DNA of 49,795 nucleotides from Nitrospira sp. (GCA_020846195.1 JADLEJ010000025.1:1-49795); one strand, 5' to 3'. Shown: positions 1 through 8,671, counted from the stretch's first letter. Made by a program: numbers and translations. The notes: generated by a model not told the origin, from the letters alone.

Positions 1-1064
1 AGAAAAGCGGCCGCCAGCAGGATGCCCAGCGTAATGGCATACTGCTGAAATCCAGATTTCCCCTTCCCGGCTTCTTCCTGCGCCAGCCCCTTGGTCCCGC
101 GAGTCAACGGCGGTTGGTCGAAACGAACCTTGGCCAAGTCATCGCCTCGCTTAAAGTCCGCATTCGAGAAATCGGCCGCTTGGAGAAATTGCGCCCCGGC
201 GAACCGCGCTTCGCCGGAAAAGACCGTGAAGGCGAAAAACGCTTCCTTGCTGAAAATCGCCTCAGAGAAATTGGCCAGCTTTTTAAATTGCGCGCCGGAA
301 AATCCGGTCCCAAGGCCGAACCGCGCCCGCTCAAAATTAACCGGCGCGTCGCAAACCACTTCAAGAAACTCCGCCATGCCATCGAAGAGACTGCCCTGGC
401 ACTCCACCGGCCCGCGAAAGACCGAACGATGGAACCGGGTGTGCGGACCGAATTTCGTTTCCGCACACCGCACCCCTTGCGCGAAATGCCCTTGGACAAA
501 ATACGCTTCTCGCTCGAACTGCGCGCCATCGAGCGTCAGCCCTCGCTGAAAGACCGACCGCGAGAGATCCACGCCGTCCTTAAATTTCGTGCCGCGAAAA
601 TCGACTGCTCCCTCGAACTCCAGCGTCCCTTTGCCTGATCGATGCCGGAGGGCTCCATCGACCACCGAATCCCGAATGGTCAGATTTCCAGCCACAATCC
701 GCAGCTCATCGTCGTTCAACGCGCTGAGCGCCGCCTGCTGCTCAGGCGTCAGGCCTTGGGGAATTTTGGACTTCTGAACCGGCAATTGATCGAATATGAG
801 ATCGCCCTGCAGAAGCACACCGGCCACATCCACCGCCTGCCCCTGCGCCAGCGCCTTCATCACAGCCGCTGCGGACACGGCATTCGCCGCACGGTCGGCA
901 TTCGTACAGTCTAGACTGAGATGCTTCATGAGCGGGCCAGGGGCTCCGCCGGGCGAAGACTCAACCGTGCAACCAGCCTCCGCCACAGCGACCTGGAATA
1001 CGCCGCACAGCATTAGCAGTGCGCACAGCGACACCAGCCCATATTGTCGTAATTCATGCATCAT
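1..1064 (-). CDS. Pentapeptide-repeat exported protein, C-terminus cut by window edge
   Basis: The frame is open from tandem ATG codons at 1059-1064 to the left edge, so the C-terminus is missing. The first ~28 residues form a signal peptide (LVSLCALLMLCGVFQVAVAEA). After a globular stretch of ~110 residues comes a run of imperfect five-residue units such as AVDFRGTKF, GAQFEREAYF, SLFDGMAEF, ARFGLGTGF and ADFSNADFK, the A(D/N)FxxA pattern of pentapeptide-repeat beta-helices. A hydrophobic helix (YAITLGILLAAAF) starts just before the edge, suggesting a membrane anchor after the repeat domain. Exported pentapeptide proteins usually act as scaffolds or binding surfaces. No enzymatic motif is visible and the function is unknown. 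Confidence 0.85.
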   Translation of the reverse strand, partial: MMHELRQYGLVSLCALLMLCGVFQVAVAEAGCTVESSPGGAPGPLMKHLSLDCTNADRAANAVSAAAVMKALAQGQAVDVAGVLLQGDLIFDQLPVQKSKIPQGLTPEQQAALSALNDDELRIVAGNLTIRDSVVDGALRHRSGKGTLEFEGAVDFRGTKFKDGVDLSRSVFQRGLTLDGAQFEREAYFVQGHFAQGVRCAETKFGPHTRFHRSVFRGPVECQGSLFDGMAEFLEVVCDAPVNFERARFGLGTGFSGAQFKKLANFSEAIFSKEAFFAFTVFSGEARFAGAQFLQAADFSNADFKRGDDLAKVRFDQPPLTRGTKGLAQEEAGKGKSGFQQYAITLGILLAAAF

Positions 1065-1123
1065 GGCCGCCGTTATACGAGATGCGCGGAGGCAAGGCAA
1101 GGCAGGAGTTTCACGGCAGCGCG

Positions 1124-1567
1124 CTAGCGAAGCGATGATACGAGGGCTCGATACTCATCTTCCGTCAAACGATGCATTCCCAGACTCAGCCGCCGAGTCA
1201 GCTCCGCCTGATCCTCAATCTTGAGCACTGCCTGCAACAGGCTATGGCTCTCTTGCGGCGTCGAGGTCCACTGCTTCGTCAGCTCCACCCGGACGAACCC
1301 GAACCGCGCTTCGGTCTTGAAATCCTCGCGCAGAAACTCATCCATCTGCTGCAGCGGAATCACCGGAGAGACAATCTTCACATCGGCGCAAATCCCCGCC
1401 TTCAGCACATAGATCAGAGCATGAGAATCGGACGTGAGAAACGTCGTCAGATTGTCGCGGATCAAGGCCGTGCAACAACCCCACAGCCCGTGAGTCAATT
1501 GGAGCGAGGCGCTTTCCGGTGAGCTGCGTTCGCGAAGGGTGCCCGCTACAAATAGAAAATGGCTCAT
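1124..1567 (-). CDS. Conserved-looking hypothetical protein
   Basis: A 147-residue ORF with an ATG start and normal composition for this genome. It begins MSHFLFVAGTLRERS and has a central hydrophobic stretch (HALIYVLKAGICADVKIVS) followed by a charged helical C-terminal half. There is no signal peptide and no motif I recognise. It lies ~110 bases from the histone-like gene, on the same strand. It is called a gene because of its length, coherent composition and lack of a competing frame. No function is assigned. Confidence 0.6.
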   Translation of the reverse strand: MSHFLFVAGTLRERSSPESASLQLTHGLWGCCTALIRDNLTTFLTSDSHALIYVLKAGICADVKIVSPVIPLQQMDEFLREDFKTEARFGFVRVELTKQWTSTPQESHSLLQAVLKIEDQAELTRRLSLGMHRLTEDEYRALVSSLR

Positions 1568-1677
1568 GGATGTTCGGGGTCAACAACCGGGAAGGAATGA
1601 GACGGACGCTCTACTCAACTGAGCCGATCCTTCTCGATCTCCGGAAGGACCGGCGCAGGCAATGGGGAGACGGTCTG

Positions 1678-2280
1678 TCAGTTATTACGATAGTCGTCCG
1701 TGTCGTCCAGCAGGTCTTCGGACTTCTCAAGGAAATCGGCGGCCTCATCGTCATCGCTATCGGTGAGCGCCAAGTCTCCTTGCAGCTCTTCTTCGATATC
1801 GCCTTCGGCCTCTCCGTCACTCTCGCTTTCCAAGTCATCCTCGGCCAGCAACTCTTCATCCTCATCGAGGTCATTCGGCGCAGACACCGGAGCCGGCCTG
1901 GCCGCCGCTGACGGCCTCGAAACTTCCTCAACTGGAGGCGCGGCCGGCTTCACTTGAACAAGGGGCTTGGAGACTGAGGGGGGTGCAGGCGGCTTCGCGG
2001 CGACGGTTTTCTTAGGCGCCGCCTTGGCAGCCGCCTTCTTTTTGGGAGCCGGCTTGGACGTCTTCTTTGCAACGGCCTTTTTAGCAGGCTTCTTCGCAAC
2101 CGTTTTCTTAGCCGATTTCTTCGCCGGCTTTTTCGCGGCGGCTTTCTTGGCCAGTTTCTTGGCCGGCTTCTTAACCGACTTCTTAGCCATCGCTTTCTTC
2201 GCCGGCTTGGCGGCCTTTTTCTTGCCTGCCGGCTTCTTGACAGCCTTCTTCGCCACAACCTTCTTCTTGGGCTTCGCCAT
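1678..2280 (-). CDS. Histone H1-like Lys/Ala/Pro-rich protein with acidic tail
   Basis: A 200-residue protein in two opposite halves. Residues 1 to ~100 are a low-complexity run of KKPA, AKKA and KKSAKK units like the C-terminal tail of histone H1, or bacterial AlgP/Hc1-like DNA-binding proteins. Residues ~125-195 are strongly acidic (DLDEDEELLAEDDLESE, then LTDSDDDEAADF). The basic arm should bind DNA or RNA. The acidic tail could self-neutralise it or recruit partners, as in nucleoplasmin- or HMG-like proteins. The start is supported by an AGGAGG eight bases upstream. A nucleoid-associated role is inferred from composition only. Antisense ORFs here are shadows of the repetitive codons. Confidence 0.85.
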   Translation of the reverse strand: MAKPKKKVVAKKAVKKPAGKKKAAKPAKKAMAKKSVKKPAKKLAKKAAAKKPAKKSAKKTVAKKPAKKAVAKKTSKPAPKKKAAAKAAPKKTVAAKPPAPPSVSKPLVQVKPAAPPVEEVSRPSAAARPAPVSAPNDLDEDEELLAEDDLESESDGEAEGDIEEELQGDLALTDSDDDEAADFLEKSEDLLDDTDDYRNN

Positions 2281-2595
2281 CAGAGTTCCTCCTGATCAAG
2301 TGCACAACGCCTGGCGTTTCGCATTGCGGCCTCCATCTAGCATGAACCCATAGCGTCTTGCAACCGGCAGAATAACAGGCCGCCTCCTGCGCAGTATTGG
2401 CTAAGGTGTGCTTCAGCGCCAAGGGCCTCGACAGGCTCTCTAGGCCAACTCGACATCCAGACAAAGACTCGCTTCCAAAGACGACGGCCATGGTAGACTA
2501 CAGACGATACAGAGCATCGCACGATGAATCGAGTGCAAGGCGCGTCGCTTTCATCAATTCACTTCCGCACGTTAAGAAAGAGGCCCCGTCAATCC
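2281..2595. other. Intergenic region between divergent genes
   Basis: About 315 bases between the start of the histone-like gene (minus) and the cupredoxin gene (plus). It must hold both promoters. A TAGACT hexamer near 2490 could be a -10 for the cupredoxin, but no convincing -35 is seen. No ORF, repeat or RNA gene is supported here. Confidence 0.4.
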
Positions 2596-2973
2596 ATGAC
2601 ACGATCTCTGACCATCGCCGCCATAAGTTTATTCGCGACCAGCCTGGCCTGGCCGACAACCGCCATGCCCATCGCCACACAAATTATGATCGAGGACGGC
2701 TCTCCGTACTTTGCCCCGGCAAAAGCCGTGGCCACCAGCGGGAGCCCCGTGCGCTGGGAGAACCCGACGCCCACCGATCATACCGTGACCCATAACGGCT
2801 GCGTCGAAGACGGCACTCCCTGCCTCTTCGATTCAGGTATCATCCCTCCAGGAGAACAATTCAGCATTCAAGGGCTCCCACCAGGCCGCTATCCCTACCA
2901 TTGCCGCATCCACCCCATCATGCGCGGGGTGCTGACCGTGACGGATGCCGCCGCTATGCCATCCCAGCTCTAA
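2596..2973 (+). CDS. Secreted plastocyanin-like cupredoxin
   Basis: A 125-residue exported small blue copper protein. The start is placed at MTRSLTIAAISLFATSLAW, which gives a clean signal peptide ending near TAMA/TTAMP. An in-frame ATG at 2524 would put 24 arginine-rich residues in front of it. The type-1 copper ligands are visible: His in the TDHTVTH segment, then Cys-His-Met in YHCRIHPIMRG (YHC, IHP, M). The SGSPVRWENPT segment is the usual strand before the first ligand. It should carry single electrons in the periplasm or protect against copper. It stands alone on the plus strand, and no partner oxidase is next to it. Nitrospira genomes are known to be rich in cupredoxins. Confidence 0.88.
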   Translation: MTRSLTIAAISLFATSLAWPTTAMPIATQIMIEDGSPYFAPAKAVATSGSPVRWENPTPTDHTVTHNGCVEDGTPCLFDSGIIPPGEQFSIQGLPPGRYPYHCRIHPIMRGVLTVTDAAAMPSQL

Positions 2974-3063
2974 CTCGCCCGTCATTTCGTGGTCTGTCCG
3001 CTCTTGCGCGTTCACTGCCCGCTCAGGTAGGCTGCGCGTTCCCACGGGGTAGGACCACACATC

Positions 3064-4554
3064 ATGAAGCCCGTTGCCGCAGTCCAAGAACCACTCCAGC
3101 TCACCGGCGAAACGCTGCATCTCCTGGCCTGGCATATTCCCGACCTCGTGGCCTATCAGCATCGCGAAGATGAATACTGGCTCGCCCCGCTCGACGACAA
3201 TTTCCCCTTGATCCGATTGAACCTCACCGGCATCGAAATGCTGAAGTCGATGAACGGGCACATTACCGTCGGCGCCCTGCTGGAAAAGTACGGCAACAAA
3301 GTCTGCGGACCGGACGGCCAGCCCGGCCAATGGCACCTGGCGCGCTGGGCCACCCCGAATTACTCGCTCTGTTACTTCGGCACGGAACCGCCTGGCGGAC
3401 ATCGCCACCAGGCCAAGTGGGATATTCTGCTTCAGCAGATCCGCGAGGGCTGGTCTGGCCAGGACGGCTTCGAGGGCGAAGAACACCTGGAAGATTTCCA
3501 TCACCATGAACTGACCGAGAGCGCCGAAGACGACGGTCACTTCGACCTGATCGAAACCACCGTCTCCCATCTGTTCCGTGAGCCGAACGAAGCGCTGAAC
3601 GGCTTGACCTATGGGCGGCTTCTCATGCGGCAGCTGCGCCAGCTCGGCTGGTTTAACCCCAAACCTAAAGTCATCGTAGAGATCGGCGGCGGGCTGGGCT
3701 ACGTGGCGCGCGAACTCGCCAAAGAACTGCTGCCGTTCGAACGACAGAGCATCCGGTACATCTCCCTCGACATCACCAGCCCATTTTTAACGCTTCAGAC
3801 CAAGCGGGCTAAAGAAGGGGGATGGAGTGGACTCGGGACCAGGGCCAATGCCGAGGCCCTGCCCTTCACGGACAACTCCGTCGATCTGGTGATCGACAAC
3901 GAGAACATGGCCGACATGACGCCGGTCAAACTGACGCGCACTGAACTGCTCACCAACAAGGGCGAGACGGAGCAACATCAAGAAGCGCTCGATTGGATCA
4001 GACGCCTCCGGCTCCCGATTGAGGCCACTCCACCCGACGATGTGATCTTCAACCTGGGACCGATCCGCTTCGTCGCCGAGCTCTGGCGGGTGTTGAAGCC
4101 CGGTGGCCATGCATTCCTCACCGAATTCGGCGTGGAAGAAGGCTGGCCGGCCTCAGTGAAACTGCCGGGCCATACTGAATATGAAGTGCAATACAGCCAT
4201 CTGCGGCAAGCGGTGCGCTGGCTGGGCTTTCAGGAACGCTATCTCTCGCTCCCGCAGTTTCTCGCCATGAAGCCGGATACGAAAGTCCTCTGCACCGGAG
4301 CGGCCTATACGATTCAGCGGTTCTGCCAGGCGATGAACAAGCCCTTTACCGTTCGGGCCTACACCGAGCGCGAGTTAACGCAGACCCTCGGCGATGTGCT
4401 TCCCAAAATCCACGGCGCCCATTACCACGACGTGGTCGATCCCGCCTGGTTCGGCCTCATCGACTTCAAAGTGCTGTTATTGGAAAAGCCTGGCGGCGCG
4501 CCGAAAGCCCAATTCACCGAAACCAAAGGCTTTCGCTGGTATTCGCAACGATAG
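3064..4554 (+). CDS. Large SAM-dependent methyltransferase with PqqD-like N-terminus
   Basis: A 496-residue protein. Residues ~200-330 carry a class I methyltransferase fold: motif I VIVEIGGGLGYVAREL near residue 203, an acidic LDIT at the end of strand 2, and ALPFTDNSVDLVIDNE as motif II. The insertion before FVAELWRVLKPGGHAF (motif III) is long. Residues ~35-80 (LAPLDDNFPLIRLNLTG, then HITVGALLEKYG) resemble a PqqD/RRE-like winged-helix domain, which in RiPP enzymes binds leader peptides. That resemblance is weak and inferred. The substrate is unknown. A degenerate second copy of its last ~19 codons lies at 8672-8729. The gene converges on the Gcr-family gene with ~50 bases between stops. 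Confidence 0.75.
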   Translation: MKPVAAVQEPLQLTGETLHLLAWHIPDLVAYQHREDEYWLAPLDDNFPLIRLNLTGIEMLKSMNGHITVGALLEKYGNKVCGPDGQPGQWHLARWATPNYSLCYFGTEPPGGHRHQAKWDILLQQIREGWSGQDGFEGEEHLEDFHHHELTESAEDDGHFDLIETTVSHLFREPNEALNGLTYGRLLMRQLRQLGWFNPKPKVIVEIGGGLGYVARELAKELLPFERQSIRYISLDITSPFLTLQTKRAKEGGWSGLGTRANAEALPFTDNSVDLVIDNENMADMTPVKLTRTELLTNKGETEQHQEALDWIRRLRLPIEATPPDDVIFNLGPIRFVAELWRVLKPGGHAFLTEFGVEEGWPASVKLPGHTEYEVQYSHLRQAVRWLGFQERYLSLPQFLAMKPDTKVLCTGAAYTIQRFCQAMNKPFTVRAYTERELTQTLGDVLPKIHGAHYHDVVDPAWFGLIDFKVLLLEKPGGAPKAQFTETKGFRWYSQR

Positions 4555-4606
4555 CGCAATCAAGACGATCCACTCATCGGCCGCACAGACCCGTTCCTCG
4601 CTCAGC

Positions 4607-6766
4607 TTACCCTTCGGCTTTCTCTTCTGTCGCAGGAGGAGGCGCAGCCGCCCGCGGCGGCAACACGAAGTCGAGCGGCGATGCGATGAACCGCTTGAGC
4701 AGCCGGTGAAGGAGTTCGAGAATATCCGACTTGGGAAAGTCGTACGCGCGCAACGCGGTGAACAACGAGAGCGAAAAGCTCACGCCTAGGTTCAACACGA
4801 ACATCACGCCGACCCCGGCGAGTGCATAGAGCAAGCGCCCATCCCCATACCAATCGCCCTGCAACGAGGCGATCGCCAGTCCCAAGGTCCCGCTGTTAAG
4901 CGTCACATGCCGCACGTCCAACGGCGCGCCAAAAAAGAGTCCGAGCGCCGGCGTCATGCCCAGCATCACCCCTAACGAGACGTTCGTCCCCCACCCGGCA
5001 ATATTGTGCGACAGACTCTCTGTCCATCGGCGCACCCGGTCCGCTCCCAACAAGCGATTTCCCAGCGCATGTTCGGCCAGCGCTTGGGGCAGCCGGTGAT
5101 ATACCGTCCAGTTTTCGATCCATCCGCCCGCCAAGCTCGACAGCCACAACACCACACCGGTCAAGACGGCAAACGGGACCGTTCCGCTATGGAGGGGGTT
5201 GAGGCTGTCATAGACATGCTCGGCGGCGTGCGCATCGATGATCGGTCCGCCGGTCGCCATTCTCCAGCAGGCATCCAGCACGTAGGCCGATAGCGCAACC
5301 ACGATGACGTTGCTCACGGCCGCAGCAATCTGGGAATGGGAGATCTTGGTGATGACCTCCACAATATCGTCCAGCCGCGATGGCCCCGGCCGCTCGCGCA
5401 TAATCGTCGCCAGAGTGGCCGCCGTCATGGCCGGCTGTTTCGTGGCGAGCATGAGCCCGAAGGTCTGCATGAGGAGAAAGCTCACCGCATAGTTGAGGCT
5501 GTATCCAAAGCCCTCGATAAATGGCGCCAGCCCCCATCCGAGAATGGCCATTTTGTTCGCCGCGGTGAAGGCCGTCAGCACGCCGCCGCCGGCCGCCGCG
5601 CTCCAGATATGCCGGTATTCCTGCCGATCGTGCGCGATATAGTGTTCGCCCGTGGACCCGGATCGATCCACGATTTTTCGATGCAGCAGCTTGGTGTTTG
5701 TTTGAACCAGGTGGCTCACGCTGCCTTCATTCACACTCACCTGGATCAGAATCTTGAGGAAGTCCTGCACCGCCCGGGCATAGGCCGCATCGTCGCGGGC
5801 GATCATAATATCCACCGCCGCCGACATGCGGATTAAACAATGCTGCAGCACCTCCAGGCCATACACAATATCGATGCTGACGCCCGCCGATTCCAATTGA
5901 TGGCGAATCCAGCGGATCTCGTTCTGGCACTCCGTCACAATCTGCCGCCACGCCGCCTCACTTGGCGCCACGTCCCGCCCGTCCTGCCAGCACAGCGCAA
6001 TCTGCTCGCTCAACTGGGCCAGTCGATAGAAGGGAGACTCCATCACCTGCGAAGGCCGCCGGCTTCGCATCCGCAATTTATGCGACAGCCCCTGCCCCTC
6101 CACACGAATGGCCAGAAGGCGGAAGCCATCCGCAAACGCCCGTGTCAGCGGGCCTGGCTGCTCCGCTCTTCGTGGAGGCATCAGCGCCTGCAGCACCCGG
6201 GTGAACAGGCGCGGCGGGATCCGTAAAAACCATTTCACTTCGATCGGGCTGCGATATTGCCGTTGAAACAGATGCGTCAGGTCCTGATCGTTCCGGATAG
6301 ACGGCAACACTTTATTAAGCAGTCGCAGGGACACTTCGGTGAGAAACCCACGGACGGAGAGCAGCCCCGCCTCGCCCACCAAGTTGACGGCGTCCGTTTC
6401 TAGAAGAATACGGTTGATCGCCGCCTGCACCTCCTCGCGCACCGACGGCTCCTGCTCCAGCAGATCCAGCAGAAGCTCCCAATACAGATAGGCTTCCCGC
6501 CATTGCATGCGGGCGCCGAGCACCTGCAGGCTGCGGCTGGTTCCGACCCTTGTCCAGTGGATCAACCGAAGCCAGGCATCAAGCCGGTCGCCCAGCGACT
6601 CCGCGCTCACGAGCGCCTGCAAATGATCGGCCAACGCCACTCTGGTCGCATTGTCATGGCTGGCAGGGCCAAAGAAGGCAAGCACCCGTTCGCGAACGGT
6701 TCCCACAGCGCCAGTAATAGCGCCTCCCGTCACAATGGTCGGCTGGTCTCTTGCATCATCGCTCAC
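4607..6766 (-). CDS. Gcr-family membrane protein ('site-specific recombinase' Gcr)
   Basis: About 719 residues. The N-terminal half is soluble and alpha-helical, with segments such as YLYWELLLDLLEQEP and NLVGEAGLLSVRGFLTEVS that I associate with the family annotated as site-specific recombinase Gcr (PF10136). The C-terminal half has about seven hydrophobic segments (for example GVLTAFTAANKMAILGWGL and FAVLTGVVLWLSSLAGGWI). Despite the family name, no tyrosine- or serine-recombinase motif is visible and it reads as a membrane protein of unknown role. The GTG at 6766 is preferred because AAGGAG lies five bases upstream. The GTG at 6772 is too close to that site. A 28-base repeat shared with 7616-7643 lies just upstream, in the likely promoter. 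Confidence 0.75.
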   Translation of the reverse strand: MSDDARDQPTIVTGGAITGAVGTVRERVLAFFGPASHDNATRVALADHLQALVSAESLGDRLDAWLRLIHWTRVGTSRSLQVLGARMQWREAYLYWELLLDLLEQEPSVREEVQAAINRILLETDAVNLVGEAGLLSVRGFLTEVSLRLLNKVLPSIRNDQDLTHLFQRQYRSPIEVKWFLRIPPRLFTRVLQALMPPRRAEQPGPLTRAFADGFRLLAIRVEGQGLSHKLRMRSRRPSQVMESPFYRLAQLSEQIALCWQDGRDVAPSEAAWRQIVTECQNEIRWIRHQLESAGVSIDIVYGLEVLQHCLIRMSAAVDIMIARDDAAYARAVQDFLKILIQVSVNEGSVSHLVQTNTKLLHRKIVDRSGSTGEHYIAHDRQEYRHIWSAAAGGGVLTAFTAANKMAILGWGLAPFIEGFGYSLNYAVSFLLMQTFGLMLATKQPAMTAATLATIMRERPGPSRLDDIVEVITKISHSQIAAAVSNVIVVALSAYVLDACWRMATGGPIIDAHAAEHVYDSLNPLHSGTVPFAVLTGVVLWLSSLAGGWIENWTVYHRLPQALAEHALGNRLLGADRVRRWTESLSHNIAGWGTNVSLGVMLGMTPALGLFFGAPLDVRHVTLNSGTLGLAIASLQGDWYGDGRLLYALAGVGVMFVLNLGVSFSLSLFTALRAYDFPKSDILELLHRLLKRFIASPLDFVLPPRAAAPPPATEEKAEG

Positions 6767-6802
6767 AGACACTCCTTCTCAAGAATGACATCGGACTGGG
6801 AC

Positions 6803-6830
6803 TGTACAAGACTCCAGGAAGCGGAGCAAC
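6803..6830. repeat. 28-base direct repeat, copy 1
   Basis: Matches 7616-7643 at 27 of 28 positions. On the minus strand it carries a TTGTAC hexamer, which could serve as a -35 for the Gcr-family gene. With copy 2 it brackets the nucleotidyltransferase module at 6870-7579. Confidence 0.85.
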
Positions 6831-6869
6831 GGCCACAGACTTTCGGCAGTATTCGCAGAAGTAGAGGGG

Positions 6870-7403
6870 CTATCCAGGAAGACCGAGCTTGGCCTTCCAC
6901 TCCTCGATATAGGGCACATCCAGATTGAGTTCGCCCTGACGTGCCCAGATCTTTTCAAGATCGGCTCGATCTTGAAGACGGCCAGCTATAGTCTTCAGCA
7001 CAACCAGATCCTCGATCGTCAGAATCGGAACCTGAAGCGTGCCGAATGCAACCGTTCGCCGGCGGGCAAGCGCAGTCCTGAGATACGCGGAGTTCGCCAA
7101 GAGGATATCGACGACAACTTCTTGACCTCCCGCAATCCCTACACAACGCCAAATTGAAACCCCTTGAAACACCATGGGCGCAGGATGCACGACCGTTGGG
7201 TCGAAGAGAGAGGAGAATAAAGATTGGAGGCCTTCACGGGAGGGCTGTTCCACTAACATCAAGAGCTCGATGTCTGTCGTCGCCCGCGGCTCAACTAGAG
7301 CACTGAACGCCCAGCCTCCCGCCAGTGCATACTGAACCGCGCGTCGATTGAACTCTGAAATCAGGGTGGCCAGCGACCGAACTAAGAAAGACTCTGCTGC
7401 CAT
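6870..7403 (-). CDS. AbiEii/MNT-type nucleotidyltransferase, probable toxin-antitoxin component
   Basis: A 177-residue minimal nucleotidyltransferase. YALAGGWAFSALVEPRATTDIELLM (written here in two parts: YALAGGWAFSAL and RATTDIELLM) is the G-G-x9-12-D-x-E catalytic signature near residues 25-48. EVVVDILLANS near residue 95 supplies the third acidic residue. Such proteins are AbiEii/AbiGii-like toxins or stand-alone nucleotidyltransferases of toxin-antitoxin modules. Its start overlaps the 3' end of the 65-residue gene at 7382-7579 by 22 bases, which indicates translational coupling. TTDIE instead of the usual TDDID is a mild deviation that keeps the acidic pair. Confidence 0.72.
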   Translation of the reverse strand: MAAESFLVRSLATLISEFNRRAVQYALAGGWAFSALVEPRATTDIELLMLVEQPSREGLQSLFSSLFDPTVVHPAPMVFQGVSIWRCVGIAGGQEVVVDILLANSAYLRTALARRRTVAFGTLQVPILTIEDLVVLKTIAGRLQDRADLEKIWARQGELNLDVPYIEEWKAKLGLPG

Positions 7404-7579
7404 GCCCGCTCTTTCGCGCGACGAATCTCACGCATCACATTTGCCATGGCCTCGTCCTCAGACTCATCCCGTTGCAACACCGACCGGCGCAGGGCCAACC
7501 CCAGTTCCGTCAACTCGATCGCGCGACGCAAGTTGTCCGCGATCTTCGCATCCTCGATGTGGTGAGTGTGTTGTCGCAT
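7382..7579 (-). CDS. Small antitoxin-like partner of the nucleotidyltransferase
   Basis: A 65-residue, mostly helical charged protein beginning MRQHTHHIEDAKIADNLRRA. The ATG at 7579 is preferred to 7642 because the upstream extension is encoded by the 28-base repeat. It precedes and overlaps the nucleotidyltransferase, the usual order for an antitoxin. Homologues of this kind are typically annotated as hypothetical proteins next to AbiEii-like enzymes. The antitoxin role is inferred from position and size. Confidence 0.6.
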   Translation of the reverse strand: MRQHTHHIEDAKIADNLRRAIELTELGLALRRSVLQRDESEDEAMANVMREIRRAKERAWQQSLS

Positions 7580-7615
7580 TGACAAAACCCTATGGCAGCA
7601 TGGATCTGCCTGAAG

Positions 7616-7643
7616 TGTACAAGACTCCAGAAAGCGGAGCAAC
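7616..7643. repeat. 28-base direct repeat, copy 2
   Basis: Second copy of the repeat at 6803-6830, with one mismatch, in the same orientation and 813 bases away. It lies just upstream of the two-gene nucleotidyltransferase module. Confidence 0.85.
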
Positions 7644-7735
7644 CGAGGTTAGGATTCGCGATGAGAGAGCCCCGCGGCGCGGCGAAGACCTAGCTCGCCG
7701 AGGCCAAAGGCTATCCAGAAATAGGAAGCTCCGCG

Positions 7736-8151
7736 TTAGATCAGTCCCGCAATAACGGAACGGAAGGCGCGCAGGTCATCGAGCCTCGTGGTGATAACCT
7801 CATACACCTGGCCGAAATCGATCTTCCTGTACACATGCACCAGCAGATTTCTGAAGCGCGCCATTTGTTGCAAACGGCCCGAAAGGTCCGCGGGAATGAG
7901 CCCTGCCCGCTCTAGACCGCTGAAGCAGCCGGCATATTCTTCAGGAACTTGATGGGATCGTTTGGCCGACACGTGAAAGCAGAGAGCGAGGGCCGCCTCG
8001 ATTGCAATGAGCAACCGATAGCAGGCGACATCAAGCCATCCTGGCTGGAAAGAAACTGTTCTCGCGATAGACGACGAAACTCTTCAAGGCGAGCCAACGA
8101 CGCATCGATCTCAGCGCAGCGTGCCCGGATGAGGTCCGGATTCAGGCTCAT
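7736..8151 (-). pseudogene. hepT: HepT-like HEPN RNase toxin, frameshifted
   Basis: The N-terminal part (MSLNPDLIRARCAEIDASLA, start 8151) and the C-terminal part (LLIAIEAALALCFHVSAKRS to the stop at 7736) are in different frames. They join into one HepT/DUF86 protein if one base is restored near 8031-8038, where the other frame reads DVACYRLLIAIEAAL. The C-terminal part keeps the HEPN active-site motif Rx4HxY as RNLLVHVY. HepT is the RNase toxin of the MNT/HepT pair and is held inactive by AMP transfer from the antitoxin. Its start overlaps the stop of the MNT gene (ATGA at 8148-8151). Unless this is a sequencing error, the toxin is inactivated. Confidence 0.85.
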
Positions 8152-8579
8152 GCCGCGAAGGCGTCCTTCGTGCCTTGACGGAGGAACGGCGCGAGATCGA
8201 GATAGCGACGGGCAACATCCTCCAGAATCGCACTCAAAAGCTCTTCATCGTGGCAAATAAGGAGACGTCCTCGCAGCACATGATAGACAAACGCCAACGG
8301 CGCATCATTCAGCACACGAACGTCCACAGGAATTCTTGCTATGCCTGTAAGCCGAGAGGACAGCTCTGTCTCATAGCCAGAACCTCTTTCATTTTCAGAC
8401 TTACGCAAGCCCAGACCGACGTCAATATCGTGAACCGTTTCGGAGTCAAGCGCCGATCCGTGCAGATAGGCAAATCCGATCTCAGGCTCTTTCCCCAATT
8501 CATCCGCAAGGCGGCGAATCAGTGCTTCACGGGCGGGCGGCTGAATTATGTACCGCGTGGTCTTCATCGAAAACACCAT
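8148..8579 (-). CDS. mntA: MNT-type nucleotidyltransferase antitoxin of an MNT/HepT pair
   Basis: About 143 residues (139 if the ATG at 8567, MKTTRYII, is used). AYLHGSALDSETVHDIDVGL near residues 38-57 is the GS-x8-DxD signature of minimal nucleotidyltransferases. VDVRVLNDAPLAF supplies the third acidic residue. MntA-type antitoxins transfer AMP to a tyrosine of the HepT toxin. The reading frame is intact while the partner toxin is frameshifted, the order expected when a toxin is lost first. Confidence 0.8.
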   Translation of the reverse strand: MVFSMKTTRYIIQPPAREALIRRLADELGKEPEIGFAYLHGSALDSETVHDIDVGLGLRKSENERGSGYETELSSRLTGIARIPVDVRVLNDAPLAFVYHVLRGRLLICHDEELLSAILEDVARRYLDLAPFLRQGTKDAFAA

Positions 8580-8671
8580 TCCAAAGTGCCTTGCAAAAGC
8601 ACAACGCGCATCTTACGCCGACTCAGAAAGAAGGACAAGAAACGCAGCTCTCTCTCCGCCACTCAAACCAA

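Noticed and set aside
4607..6766. Gcr-family protein as an active integrase of a mobile element
   Set aside because: No recombinase catalytic residues are visible, the protein has many membrane segments, and no attachment-site pair flanks it.
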